Below are positions 30,938 through 40,056 of a stretch of DNA of 64,000 nucleotides, one piece after another. The notes below the pieces were generated by a model. That model was given only the letters and a program-made list of their open reading frames with translations. It made no database searches and had not been told where the DNA came from. Source of the stretch: an uncultured Pelagibacteraceae bacterium (GTDB taxonomy: Bacteria > Pseudomonadota > Alphaproteobacteria > Pelagibacterales > Pelagibacteraceae); NCBI GenBank assembly GCA_902515205.1, contig CABXTU010000001.1, forward strand, positions 62,001 through 126,000. The letters run 5' to 3'. Both the position numbers and the translations under genes were made by a program. Positions within the stretch are counted from its first letter, which is position 1. Each line of letters begins with the position of its first letter.

Positions 30938-31639
30938 TTAACTAAAAAAATTAAAAAACCTCTCAAAAAAACCATGATTTTTATTAGCTTTTTCAATAAA
31001 CTTTACTTCATTTGGATTATGTCCATTTATAATTTTCTTAGCCATTAAAAATATATCCTCATCATCCTTTTTTAAAAACTTTGAAATATAATTTGCATTT
31101 ACAACTTTACCTAGAGAAATTTGATACTTTTTGAAAATTTTTTCAAAGTTTTTAAGTATATTATTTGAAATACAAATAATTTTAACATCTATTGAAAAGT
31201 TGTTTGCCTCGGTATCTTTTGGTAAATAGGAATAATAATTATTATCAATTTGATAATTTTCTATTATCATGTGAACGATTTTGCGAGAACCAATAGTTTT
31301 TTTACAACAATCTTTTCCATTATTTAATAGATGGCTTAAACTTTTTAAGTCAATTAAATTTTTATAATTATTTTTTTTAAGAGATATTTCAATCGGAAAA
31401 AAATCATCTGTTCCTAATATAATAGATATTTTTTTTATAAAATTTTTTATTTTTTTTTCAATTTTAAAGATATGCTCATTTAAAAAAAAATCTAAATCAT
31501 CAAAATTAAGGTTATTAATATTTGTGTCTCTAATTAATTCTTTTCTATAAATACTTTGGTTTGTTTCTGAAAAAACAGATACAATTAATCTTTCTTTACT
31601 TATAAATAGAAAAATTTCATGATCCGTTCTATTTTTCAT
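30938..31639 (-). CDS. Truncated FtsA-like protein: FtsA 1A-front/1C region plus C-terminal amphipathic helix, no ATPase 2A/2B half
   Basis: At the ftsA position directly after ftsQ. IDLKSLSHLLNNGKDCCKKTIGSRKIVHMIIENYQIDNN...FSIDVKIICISNNILKNFEKIFKKYQISLGKVVNANYISKFL matches the FtsA 1C pattern; ends GFFERFFNFFS. 233 aa against roughly 420 for FtsA. Confidence 0.7.
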   Translation of the reverse strand: MKNRTDHEIFLFISKERLIVSVFSETNQSIYRKELIRDTNINNLNFDDLDFFLNEHIFKIEKKIKNFIKKISIILGTDDFFPIEISLKKNNYKNLIDLKSLSHLLNNGKDCCKKTIGSRKIVHMIIENYQIDNNYYSYLPKDTEANNFSIDVKIICISNNILKNFEKIFKKYQISLGKVVNANYISKFLKKDDEDIFLMAKKIINGHNPNEVKFIEKANKNHGFFERFFNFFS

Positions 31640-32303
31640 TGATTATGATCTGATTATATTGTCTTAAATCAATATTTTTTATTTTTTTTTTATAGTCTTG
31701 AGATAATAAATTTACTAAAAAATTTAAAGAAATTTTTAAATTATCTTTTGGAAGTTTTACAATAAGACCTTCGTTTGTTTCTATATCCCATCTACCAGAT
31801 TTAAAAAAAAATAATTTTTTAATTTCGTTGTAGTTGAAATTTGTTTCATCAATTGTTTTTTTTAATTCAAAAAAATTTGAACTTTCAAAATTTCCAAATA
31901 AATATGGAACTTCTAATTTCACATCTTCCATTTTTATAAGTTTACCATTTGATCCTAGAAAGAAATTTTCTCCATTTTTATTTGTTTGTGCTAAAAATTT
32001 TGTTTTATGAACTTTAATATTTAAAGTTGAAGGATATTTCTTAAAAACAGTATAATTCTCAATTAAGCTGTTAGAGTTCAATATTTCTTTTATTTGTTTT
32101 TCATCTAAAAAAAAAATATTTTCGATTTTTAATATTTCTAATTTTTCCATTAATTTAAGATTACCCTCGTAGTTTAAACCAGTAACATTTATCATATCTA
32201 CTTTTGAAAAGTTATGTTTTTTTAAATCTTTGTTATTAAATGTTCCAATAACTAAAAATAAAAAAAGATATATTAAAATTTTTTTACTTTTTTTTTGAGG
32301 CAT
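31629..32303 (-). CDS. ftsQ: Cell division protein FtsQ
   Basis: Position after ddl; N-terminal TM plus POTRA-like ENIFFLDEKQIKEILNSNSLIENYTVFKKYPSTLNIKVHK. Confidence 0.88.
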   Translation of the reverse strand: MPQKKSKKILIYLFLFLVIGTFNNKDLKKHNFSKVDMINVTGLNYEGNLKLMEKLEILKIENIFFLDEKQIKEILNSNSLIENYTVFKKYPSTLNIKVHKTKFLAQTNKNGENFFLGSNGKLIKMEDVKLEVPYLFGNFESSNFFELKKTIDETNFNYNEIKKLFFFKSGRWDIETNEGLIVKLPKDNLKISLNFLVNLLSQDYKKKIKNIDLRQYNQIIINEK

Positions 32304-33198
32304 CTTTTAAAATCAATTCAATAAGTTTAATAAAACTAATACCACAGTGAGTAGCAATCTCGGGCACCAAAGAAAGAGATGTCATTCCTGGCTGAGTATT
32401 AATTTCGAGAAGATAAAATTTCCCGTTATAAAATTTAAAATCAGATCGAGTAACTCCTCTGCATTTAATTAATTTATGTGCTTTAAATGCTAAAAACATT
32501 AGATTCCCGTATTCTCTCTTTTTTAAATCTACAGGAATAATGTGTTTTGTTCTTGCTTTAGAATTATATTTTGCTTCATAATCATAAAATTTTCTTCTTG
32601 GTTTTAATTCAATCGCTCCAAGCTTTTTTGAACCAATAATTGCAGCCTGAATTTCTCTTCCTGGTATAAATTCCTCTATTATTATTTTTTTATAATCTTT
32701 CAATAACTCAATTTTTTTAAATATATTAGATTTATTACATATAAATACATTTAAACTTGAGCCTTCATTTATAGGTTTTAATACTACAGGAAATTTTATT
32801 TTTCTGTTGATTAATTTAATCAATTCAGATTTTGATTTATCAAATAAATATAAAAAATATTTAGGAGTTAATATATTGTTTTTAATAAAGATTCTTTTTG
32901 ATAATACTTTATCCATCGCTATAGCTGATGGGATTACTCCAGAGTGGGTATATGGTATTCCAGTAGTTTCTAATATAGATTGAACGTATCCGTCTTCTCC
33001 AAACTGGCCATGTAAAGCATTAAAAATTATATTTGGTTTAAATTGTTTTATGTTATCAAATAATTTAAAGTTTGGTTCAGACAACTTTACTTTATAATTA
33101 TTTTTAGAAAGTTCTTGTGCTACTTGATTACCAGTATTAAGACTGATTGCTCTCTCTTTAGAAATCCCCCCTGAAATTATTAATATTTTCTTTTTCAA
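32284..33198 (-). CDS. ddl: D-alanine--D-alanine ligase
   Basis: NALHGQFGEDGYVQSILE, PYTHSGVIPSAIAMDK, EINTQPGMTSLSLVPE. Confidence 0.97.
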   Translation of the reverse strand: MKKKILIISGGISKERAISLNTGNQVAQELSKNNYKVKLSEPNFKLFDNIKQFKPNIIFNALHGQFGEDGYVQSILETTGIPYTHSGVIPSAIAMDKVLSKRIFIKNNILTPKYFLYLFDKSKSELIKLINRKIKFPVVLKPINEGSSLNVFICNKSNIFKKIELLKDYKKIIIEEFIPGREIQAAIIGSKKLGAIELKPRRKFYDYEAKYNSKARTKHIIPVDLKKREYGNLMFLAFKAHKLIKCRGVTRSDFKFYNGKFYLLEINTQPGMTSLSLVPEIATHCGISFIKLIELILKDASKKK

Positions 33199-33199
33199 A

Positions 33200-34108
33200 T
33201 TATTTCAAAATTTTAATTTCTTTTTCTAAACTAATACCAGTCTTTTCCAAAACATTTTCGGCTACAAAATTAATCAATTTATTCATATCTTCAAAAGTTG
33301 CATAACCTTTGTTAACAAAAAAATTGCAATGTCTTTTGGAAATACAAGCATCACCAAAGCTTGTATCTAATGGCACCGACTCTTTAATAAGCTCCCAAAC
33401 TTTTTTTTTTGATTGTAATATTGGATTTTTAAAAGTACTACCGCTAGTTTTTATTCTACTTGGTTGATTCTTTTCTTTCTCTAATTTAAGTTTATCCATC
33501 TCGTTTTTAATTTCCAAAGGATCGCCTTTTACACCCCGAAAAGAAGCGCTTAAAAAAATTAGATCATCAGAAAAGTTACTTTCTCTATATTGAAAATTAA
33601 TATCTTTAGCCGGAATAGTTAAAATATTTCCAGATTTATCAATTGCTTGAACTGATAATAAAATATCTTTAAACTCTTTATTAAAACATCCTGCATTCAT
33701 CTTTATTCCTCCACCTATTGTTCCTGGGATACAAGCTAAGAATTCAAAACCTCTAATGCTATTATTAAACGCGAAATCGGATAAAGTTTTATCTAAAACT
33801 GCACTTCCAGCTATTATTATATTATCGTTAAGTAGAGAAATGTTATTGAAGTTATTACTCAATTTTATTACGACTCCATCAAATAAATTATCACTTATTA
33901 AAATATTTGAACCTGCACCTAGAATAAATATTTTTTCTTTGTTTTGTAATTTTTTTAAAAATATTACTAATTCCTTTAAATTTTTTGATTTATAATATAC
34001 CTTTGATTTTCCTCCTATATTAAACCAGTTTTTTTTTTTGAGATCATGATTAAATCTTACACTGTCACCAAATTCACTTAACGTATATTTTAATTGTTCA
34101 ATTTCCAT
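33200..34108 (-). CDS. murB: UDP-N-acetylmuramate dehydrogenase
   Basis: NWFNIGGKS, FILGAGSNILISD, CIPGTIGGGIKMNAGCF, GSTFKNP. Confidence 0.98.
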   Translation of the reverse strand: MEIEQLKYTLSEFGDSVRFNHDLKKKNWFNIGGKSKVYYKSKNLKELVIFLKKLQNKEKIFILGAGSNILISDNLFDGVVIKLSNNFNNISLLNDNIIIAGSAVLDKTLSDFAFNNSIRGFEFLACIPGTIGGGIKMNAGCFNKEFKDILLSVQAIDKSGNILTIPAKDINFQYRESNFSDDLIFLSASFRGVKGDPLEIKNEMDKLKLEKEKNQPSRIKTSGSTFKNPILQSKKKVWELIKESVPLDTSFGDACISKRHCNFFVNKGYATFEDMNKLINFVAENVLEKTGISLEKEIKILK

Positions 34109-35502
34109 TATAACAATTTAGGAATTTTTCTCATCCAATTAGAAATAGATCCTGCACCCATTCCAATAACAATTTTTTTTCCATACATATTTTTTTTGAT
34201 AAATTTTGCTAATTGATGATTATTTTGAACTAAAAATAATTTTACTTTTGAATTTTTTATAATTTCTTTAGCAAAATTAATATAATTAAAATCTAATTTA
34301 ATCCTTTCTCCAGCAGTAAATATTGGGCACAAGATAACTATATCTGCTCTTTTAAATGAATAAGAAAACTCTTTTCTTAAATCTTTTAATCTAGAAATCC
34401 TGTGCGGTTCAAATATACAAATTTTTTCAAAATTTTGATAAACTTTACTAACCCCCTCCATAACTTCTTTTATTTCAGTTGGATGATGAGCGTAATCATC
34501 ATAAAAATCAATTCCATTATGTGTAAAAATTTTATTAAATCTTCTTTGAACACCTTTAAAGCTTAATAATCCCTTTTTAATATCTAAAATAGATATACCT
34601 ACAGTAAGAGCAACAGCAACTGCTGCAATTGAATTTCTTATATTGTGAATACCAATTAAAGGGATTCTAAGATTTTTAATGGTAACTTTTTTTTTATTAG
34701 GAACGTTAACTATTAAATCAAATTTAGAAAATTTTATATTTTGTTTAATATTTTTTATTAAGAAATTTGATTTATGGCTAAGTCCGTAAGTATAAAAGTT
34801 TTTATTTTTTATTTTTTTTATTATTTCTCTATTAATTTTATCGTCCAAACAAATGAATGATTTTCCAAATGATGGCACTTTTTCTATAAATTTGATGAAG
34901 TAATTCTTTAGATCATTAATAGACTTATAAAAATCCATGTGTTCTCTATCAATATTGGTAATGATAGAATAAGTTGGTGGAATATGAACAAAACTACCAT
35001 CAGATTCATCGGCCTCTAAAATAGACCAATCACTCTTACCAAGCTTGGCTGTATTTTTTATTGAGTTAATAACTCCACCGTTAATTATTGTAGGATCTAA
35101 TTTTGTTTTCTGAAAAATTGAAGTTATCAAAGATGTAGTGGTAGTTTTTCCATGGGACCCTGCTACAACAATATTCTTAGTTAATGAAACGATATTTGCC
35201 AACATTTTACCTCTTGAAATAATTGGTAAATTTTTTCTTTTTGCCTCAATAATTTCTGGATTATTTTTTTTTATAGCTGAAGAGATTACAACTATTGTTG
35301 CTTCTTTTAAATTTTGTTTTTTTTGTCCTATAAAAATTTTTATTTTTTCTTTTTTTAGTCTTTCAACATTCTTATTAAAAGTTAAATCACTACCTTGAAC
35401 TTTAAATCCTTTGCCTCTCATAATTAAAGAAAGACCGCTCATACCTATACCACCAATTCCGATAAAGTGTATAATTTCAGTTTTAGCTATTTCAATCTTC
35501 AT
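34108..35502 (-). CDS. murC: UDP-N-acetylmuramate--L-alanine ligase
   Basis: IHFIGIGGIGMSGLS, AGSHGKTTTTSLI, YDDYAHHPTEI. Confidence 0.98.
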   Translation of the reverse strand: MKIEIAKTEIIHFIGIGGIGMSGLSLIMRGKGFKVQGSDLTFNKNVERLKKEKIKIFIGQKKQNLKEATIVVISSAIKKNNPEIIEAKRKNLPIISRGKMLANIVSLTKNIVVAGSHGKTTTTSLITSIFQKTKLDPTIINGGVINSIKNTAKLGKSDWSILEADESDGSFVHIPPTYSIITNIDREHMDFYKSINDLKNYFIKFIEKVPSFGKSFICLDDKINREIIKKIKNKNFYTYGLSHKSNFLIKNIKQNIKFSKFDLIVNVPNKKKVTIKNLRIPLIGIHNIRNSIAAVAVALTVGISILDIKKGLLSFKGVQRRFNKIFTHNGIDFYDDYAHHPTEIKEVMEGVSKVYQNFEKICIFEPHRISRLKDLRKEFSYSFKRADIVILCPIFTAGERIKLDFNYINFAKEIIKNSKVKLFLVQNNHQLAKFIKKNMYGKKIVIGMGAGSISNWMRKIPKLL

Positions 35503-36556
35503 TAATATTTTTTAGTATTTTTTGGTTAACATTAATCCAAGTATTATGATAATTTAATTTTTTTAAATTTTCTTTTTTTTTAAGATAATCACTTTTATCA
35601 AAAAAGATATCATTTAAAACTTTTTCGATCTTTTTATCAAATTGATTTTGTTCTACTATCCAACAACAATTTTTAATTTTGTAAAAATTTGCATTTTCAA
35701 GTTGATGATTATCCTTAGATGTTGGTAATGGAACAGCTATAAAGGGAGTATTTAAAACTGATAGTTCAGCAAGTGTTGATGCTCCAGCTCTTGATATACA
35801 CAGATCCGCCTGAAGAACATAGTCTGCAAAATTTTTTTCAAAACTAAAAATTTCATTTTCAATATTATTTTTTGTATAAAAATCACTCAAATCAGAAATA
35901 TTTTTCTCGACAGTTTGCTGTATTACTCTGATAGGTTTTTTTTTTGCATATTTTATAATAATATTTTTTAGATTTTTATCAAAAATACTTGCTCCTTGAC
36001 TGCCTCCTACTATTAGTAAAGTAAATTTATCTTTAATTTTATTAGTTGTTTCTAGTTTATAGATTTGTTCTTTAACCAAAGGATAGATCGTTATTATTTT
36101 ATCTTTAAATTTATTAGGAAAATTTTTTACCTCTTTTGTATAACAAAAAATCTTTTCACAAGAATTTAAAAAAAATTTATTTGCACGACCTAACACCTGA
36201 TTTGGTTCAATTAAATAAATTTTTAATTTTAGTAATTTTGACGCTAAGATTAATGGTAATGACATATAACCACCTGTTGAAAAAATTTTTTTTATTTTTT
36301 TATTTTTTAACAAAAAAAAAGACTTTAAAGTCAAAATTAAAACCATGACAAAATTAAACGGTAAAAAAAAAATATTATTTAACTTTGGGGTATTAATAAT
36401 TTCTAATGTAAAGTTGTCATTATCTAAATATTTCAAACCTCTTTTATCAGTTGATATTATGATATTTGCTACATCAGAAAGATGTTTGTAAAGAATTGTG
36501 GCAGGTATCACATGGCCACCAGAACCTCCAGTTGTAATTAAAAAATTCTTTTTCAT
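35492..36556 (-). CDS. murG: Undecaprenyldiphospho-muramoylpentapeptide beta-N-acetylglucosaminyltransferase
   Basis: TTGGSGGHVIPA, LIVGGSQGA, ISRAGASTLAEL. Confidence 0.97.
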   Translation of the reverse strand: MKKNFLITTGGSGGHVIPATILYKHLSDVANIIISTDKRGLKYLDNDNFTLEIINTPKLNNIFFLPFNFVMVLILTLKSFFLLKNKKIKKIFSTGGYMSLPLILASKLLKLKIYLIEPNQVLGRANKFFLNSCEKIFCYTKEVKNFPNKFKDKIITIYPLVKEQIYKLETTNKIKDKFTLLIVGGSQGASIFDKNLKNIIIKYAKKKPIRVIQQTVEKNISDLSDFYTKNNIENEIFSFEKNFADYVLQADLCISRAGASTLAELSVLNTPFIAVPLPTSKDNHQLENANFYKIKNCCWIVEQNQFDKKIEKVLNDIFFDKSDYLKKKENLKKLNYHNTWINVNQKILKNINED

Positions 36557-37680
36557 AAACTAATTTTTCTTTTAGTTAAATTTAAAATAATTCCTGATAA
36601 AATTGAGATACTTACAATTGAAGATCCTCCGTAACTGATAAAAGGCAAGGTCATACCTGTAGTAGGAAACAATCTTATATTTACTCCAATATGAATCATT
36701 GCCTGTAATAGAATAAGGCTAATACACCCTATTAAAACCAATTTAGTTCTTTCTTCATTTTCTAAATAAACTTTTTTAAAAACAGAATAAATGAAAATTA
36801 AAAACAAAATTAAAATTAAAATTATAGCAATAATACCAAATTCCTCTGAGATTACAGATATTATATAATCTGTATGAGCTTCTGGCACTCTATTTTTTAA
36901 TGTCCCTTCTCCAATTCCTTTTCCAAAATATCCTCCGCTAGTAATAGAGTCGATTGCTTTTTCTGATTGAGCATTATAAGTCCCTGTTTCAGTATTAAAA
37001 AAGGAGTATATTCTATTTTTAATATAGATAAACTTTGGTACAAAATTAATTAAATAAAAAAGGGCTAAAGACAAAGTCATACATGAAAAAATTAAAAAAA
37101 TTATATTTATGCCTGATATAAAAATTAAGACAGACCAACTAAAAAAAACTAATAAGGTTTGTCCTATATCTGGTTGAGCGGCTAATAATAAAGCTATCAT
37201 TAAGGTTATCAAAAATGAAACTGAGTACTTAAAATATAAATTAGTATATTTTTCACTACTCAAAATTAAACTAATAAAAATTATTAAAAAAGGTTTAACT
37301 AATTCTATGGGTTGAAATCTTGGCAGTATATATAAATCTATCCATCTTTGAGCACTATTTACCTCAATGCCGATAAAAGGAACTAAAAGCAAAAAAATAA
37401 GTGAAAGAAGAAAAATTATAGGGGAAATTTTAAAGAGTCTTTCTTCATTAATAAAAGATAATACAAAAATTATAATTAAACCTAAAAAAACAAATGAAAG
37501 ATGTTTGAAAAAAAAGGCATAATCATTTGTTTCTAATTTATCAGATACTAATAAAGATGTAGATACAAGAGAAAAAAATAGTCCTGTGATAAACAACAAA
37601 ATGATTAAAGAAAATATAAATTTATCAATATTCTTCCACCATTCGTAATAATGATTGTATATATATCTACTAAAGTCCAT
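36553..37680 (-). CDS. ftsW: Peptidoglycan glycosyltransferase FtsW (SEDS)
   Basis: PTTGMTLPFISYGGSS, QPIELVKPFLIIF, AAQPDIGQT. Confidence 0.97.
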   Translation of the reverse strand: MDFSRYIYNHYYEWWKNIDKFIFSLIILLFITGLFFSLVSTSLLVSDKLETNDYAFFFKHLSFVFLGLIIIFVLSFINEERLFKISPIIFLLSLIFLLLVPFIGIEVNSAQRWIDLYILPRFQPIELVKPFLIIFISLILSSEKYTNLYFKYSVSFLITLMIALLLAAQPDIGQTLLVFFSWSVLIFISGINIIFLIFSCMTLSLALFYLINFVPKFIYIKNRIYSFFNTETGTYNAQSEKAIDSITSGGYFGKGIGEGTLKNRVPEAHTDYIISVISEEFGIIAIILILILFLIFIYSVFKKVYLENEERTKLVLIGCISLILLQAMIHIGVNIRLFPTTGMTLPFISYGGSSIVSISILSGIILNLTKRKISL

Positions 37681-38959
37681 TTAAATACTTATTAATTAAT
37701 CTGTTAAAATATAAACCCCTATCCTCAAAATTTTTAAAATTGTCAAATGATGCTGCGCATGGACTAAATAATATCGTTTTATTAATAAATTTTTCTTTTT
37801 TGGCAATATTTAAAATTTCTTTTAAAGCATCTTTTAAATTATTAAAATTTTTAGATTTTATTTTATTCTTTAGTTTTTTATTAAAAAAATTTTTATTTCT
37901 TCCATAAATGAAGGCTTTAATATTTTTAAAATATTTTTTTGGTAATTTAAACTTATCTCCTTTTTTAGGAATGCCTCCTAATAACCAATAAATATTATGA
38001 TTTTTTTTTAAAAGACTTAACGAAGATGAAAAACTTGTTGATTTTGAGTCGTTTATTATCGTTAAATATCTTCTTCTAAAAATAATTTGTTGTCGATATT
38101 TTAATCCTTTAAATCTTTTAATTGTTTTAATTATTACATTATTTCTAAGATTGAGTTTTTTTGATATTTCTAAAACAAATAACAAATTTTCCTTATTGGA
38201 ATTGGTTGAAAAATATACATTATTTATATTTTTCAAAAAATTAATATTTTTTTTAGTGTTAACTCTAATAATTTTACTTTCAAAACTATTAGATTTAAGT
38301 TCTTTATTTGTTAATAAATCACCTTTATTTATAAAAGCTAAGTTACCTTTATTTTGATTTTTCAAAAGCTTAAATTTAGCCTTAATATATTGATTAAGAT
38401 TTTTATGTCTCTCTATATGATCAGGAGATAAGTTTAGTATCGCAGCATATTTAGATTTAAAAATTTTACTGTATTCAAGTTGATAAGATGAAGCCTCTAT
38501 AACAAAAACTGTTTTTTTCTTAACATTATTAATAGATAAAATAGGGTTTCCTATATTTCCAACCAATTTAGCGTCAAATTTTTGGTCTAACAAAACCTTA
38601 TACATCAGTTGGCATGTCGTAGATTTTCCATTTGTACCTGTAATTGTAATACAATCGTTTTTATAAAATGAATAAAATATATCTAGATCTGAATAAATCT
38701 TATCAAAGTTTTTTTTAAGAAATCTAGATAATTTACATTTATGAATATCAATACCCGGACTTAGGATTACTAGATCAAATTTGAATTTTGGAATGTTTTT
38801 ATAACTAATTAAGTTTTTTTTTATATCTAAAGTTTTAAACTTTAATTTATAGTCATCATATAAAAAAACATCGTTTTTTTTTTTTAAAAATTTAAAAGTA
38901 GATATTCCACTTTTTCCTAAACCATAAATTAATATTTTTTTATTCAAAAAGATATTCAA
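37670..38959 (-). CDS. murD: UDP-N-acetylmuramoylalanine--D-glutamate ligase
   Basis: YGLGKSGISTFKFL, ITGTNGKSTTCQLM, LSPDHIERH, INDSKSTS. Confidence 0.95.
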   Translation of the reverse strand: MNIFLNKKILIYGLGKSGISTFKFLKKKNDVFLYDDYKLKFKTLDIKKNLISYKNIPKFKFDLVILSPGIDIHKCKLSRFLKKNFDKIYSDLDIFYSFYKNDCITITGTNGKSTTCQLMYKVLLDQKFDAKLVGNIGNPILSINNVKKKTVFVIEASSYQLEYSKIFKSKYAAILNLSPDHIERHKNLNQYIKAKFKLLKNQNKGNLAFINKGDLLTNKELKSNSFESKIIRVNTKKNINFLKNINNVYFSTNSNKENLLFVLEISKKLNLRNNVIIKTIKRFKGLKYRQQIIFRRRYLTIINDSKSTSFSSSLSLLKKNHNIYWLLGGIPKKGDKFKLPKKYFKNIKAFIYGRNKNFFNKKLKNKIKSKNFNNLKDALKEILNIAKKEKFINKTILFSPCAASFDNFKNFEDRGLYFNRLINKYLNGL

Positions 38960-38970
38960 GAATAAGCCCT

Positions 38971-40056
38971 TTATCTTAATTTAAGTGTGGCTAGACCAAT
39001 CATTGCCAAAATGATAGAAATAATCCAGAATCTAATGACAACAGTAGACTCTGGCCAACCTTTCTTCTCAAAGTGGTGGTGTATTGGAGCCATTCTAAAT
39101 ATTCTTTTACCAGTTACTTTAAATGAAATTACTTGAACCATTACTGATAAAGCCTCTAAAACAAATAAGCCACCTGTTATAGCTAAAACTATTTCATGTT
39201 TTGTAATTATTCCCACAGCACCTAATGATCCTCCAAGTGATAAAGATCCTGTATCACCCATAAATATTTTAGCCGGTGGTGCGTTGAACCACAAAAATCC
39301 CAAACAAGCTCCAATAATTGCACCACAAAAAATAGATATTTCTCCTGCACCTTCAATATACAAAATTTTAAGGTATTCAGAAAAAACTATATTTCCAGTA
39401 ACATAACTAATGAAAGCAAAACAACCAGCTACTAAAATGACTGGAACGGTGGCTAAACCATCCAAACCATCTGTTAAATTAACAGCGTTAGATGAGCCTA
39501 CAATTACAAAAACGGAAAAAGGTATAAAAAACCATCCTAAGTTAATTATTAGATTTTTAAAAAATGGAAAATATAAATTTTGAAATTCTTCATATTCAAC
39601 TAAATATAGTAAAACAATTAAACCCAGTGTAGCTAAAAAGATCTGAACTAATATTTTTAATTTTGATGAAATACCTAATGAATTACTATTTCTTATTTTT
39701 TTAAAATCATCATATGCACCTAAAATTCCTAAAGATGTAACAATATATAAACAAAACAAAATATATATATTGGTAAGATCTGCCCAAATTAAAACTGAAA
39801 TTATTAAACCTAATAGAATAATAACTCCGCCCATTGTTGGTGTTCCTATTTTTTTAACAATGTGTTCTGATGGGCCGTCCTCTCTAATAGGATTAAAAAT
39901 TTTTTTATTAGAAAATAATCTGATGAAAGGGCCACCTATTAAAAGGACAATAGATAATGAAGTAAAGAAAGCTAGTCCAGTTCGAACAGTAATATATCTG
40001 AAAACGTTTAAAAATGTAAAGTTCTCAACATAGTTGAGCAATAAATCATATAACAT
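38971..40056 (-). CDS. mraY: Phospho-N-acetylmuramoyl-pentapeptide-transferase
   Basis: GTPTMGGVIIL, NLTDGLDGLA, FMGDTGSLSLGG, PIHHHFEKKGW. Confidence 0.98.
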   Translation of the reverse strand: MLYDLLLNYVENFTFLNVFRYITVRTGLAFFTSLSIVLLIGGPFIRLFSNKKIFNPIREDGPSEHIVKKIGTPTMGGVIILLGLIISVLIWADLTNIYILFCLYIVTSLGILGAYDDFKKIRNSNSLGISSKLKILVQIFLATLGLIVLLYLVEYEEFQNLYFPFFKNLIINLGWFFIPFSVFVIVGSSNAVNLTDGLDGLATVPVILVAGCFAFISYVTGNIVFSEYLKILYIEGAGEISIFCGAIIGACLGFLWFNAPPAKIFMGDTGSLSLGGSLGAVGIITKHEIVLAITGGLFVLEALSVMVQVISFKVTGKRIFRMAPIHHHFEKKGWPESTVVIRFWIISIILAMIGLATLKLR

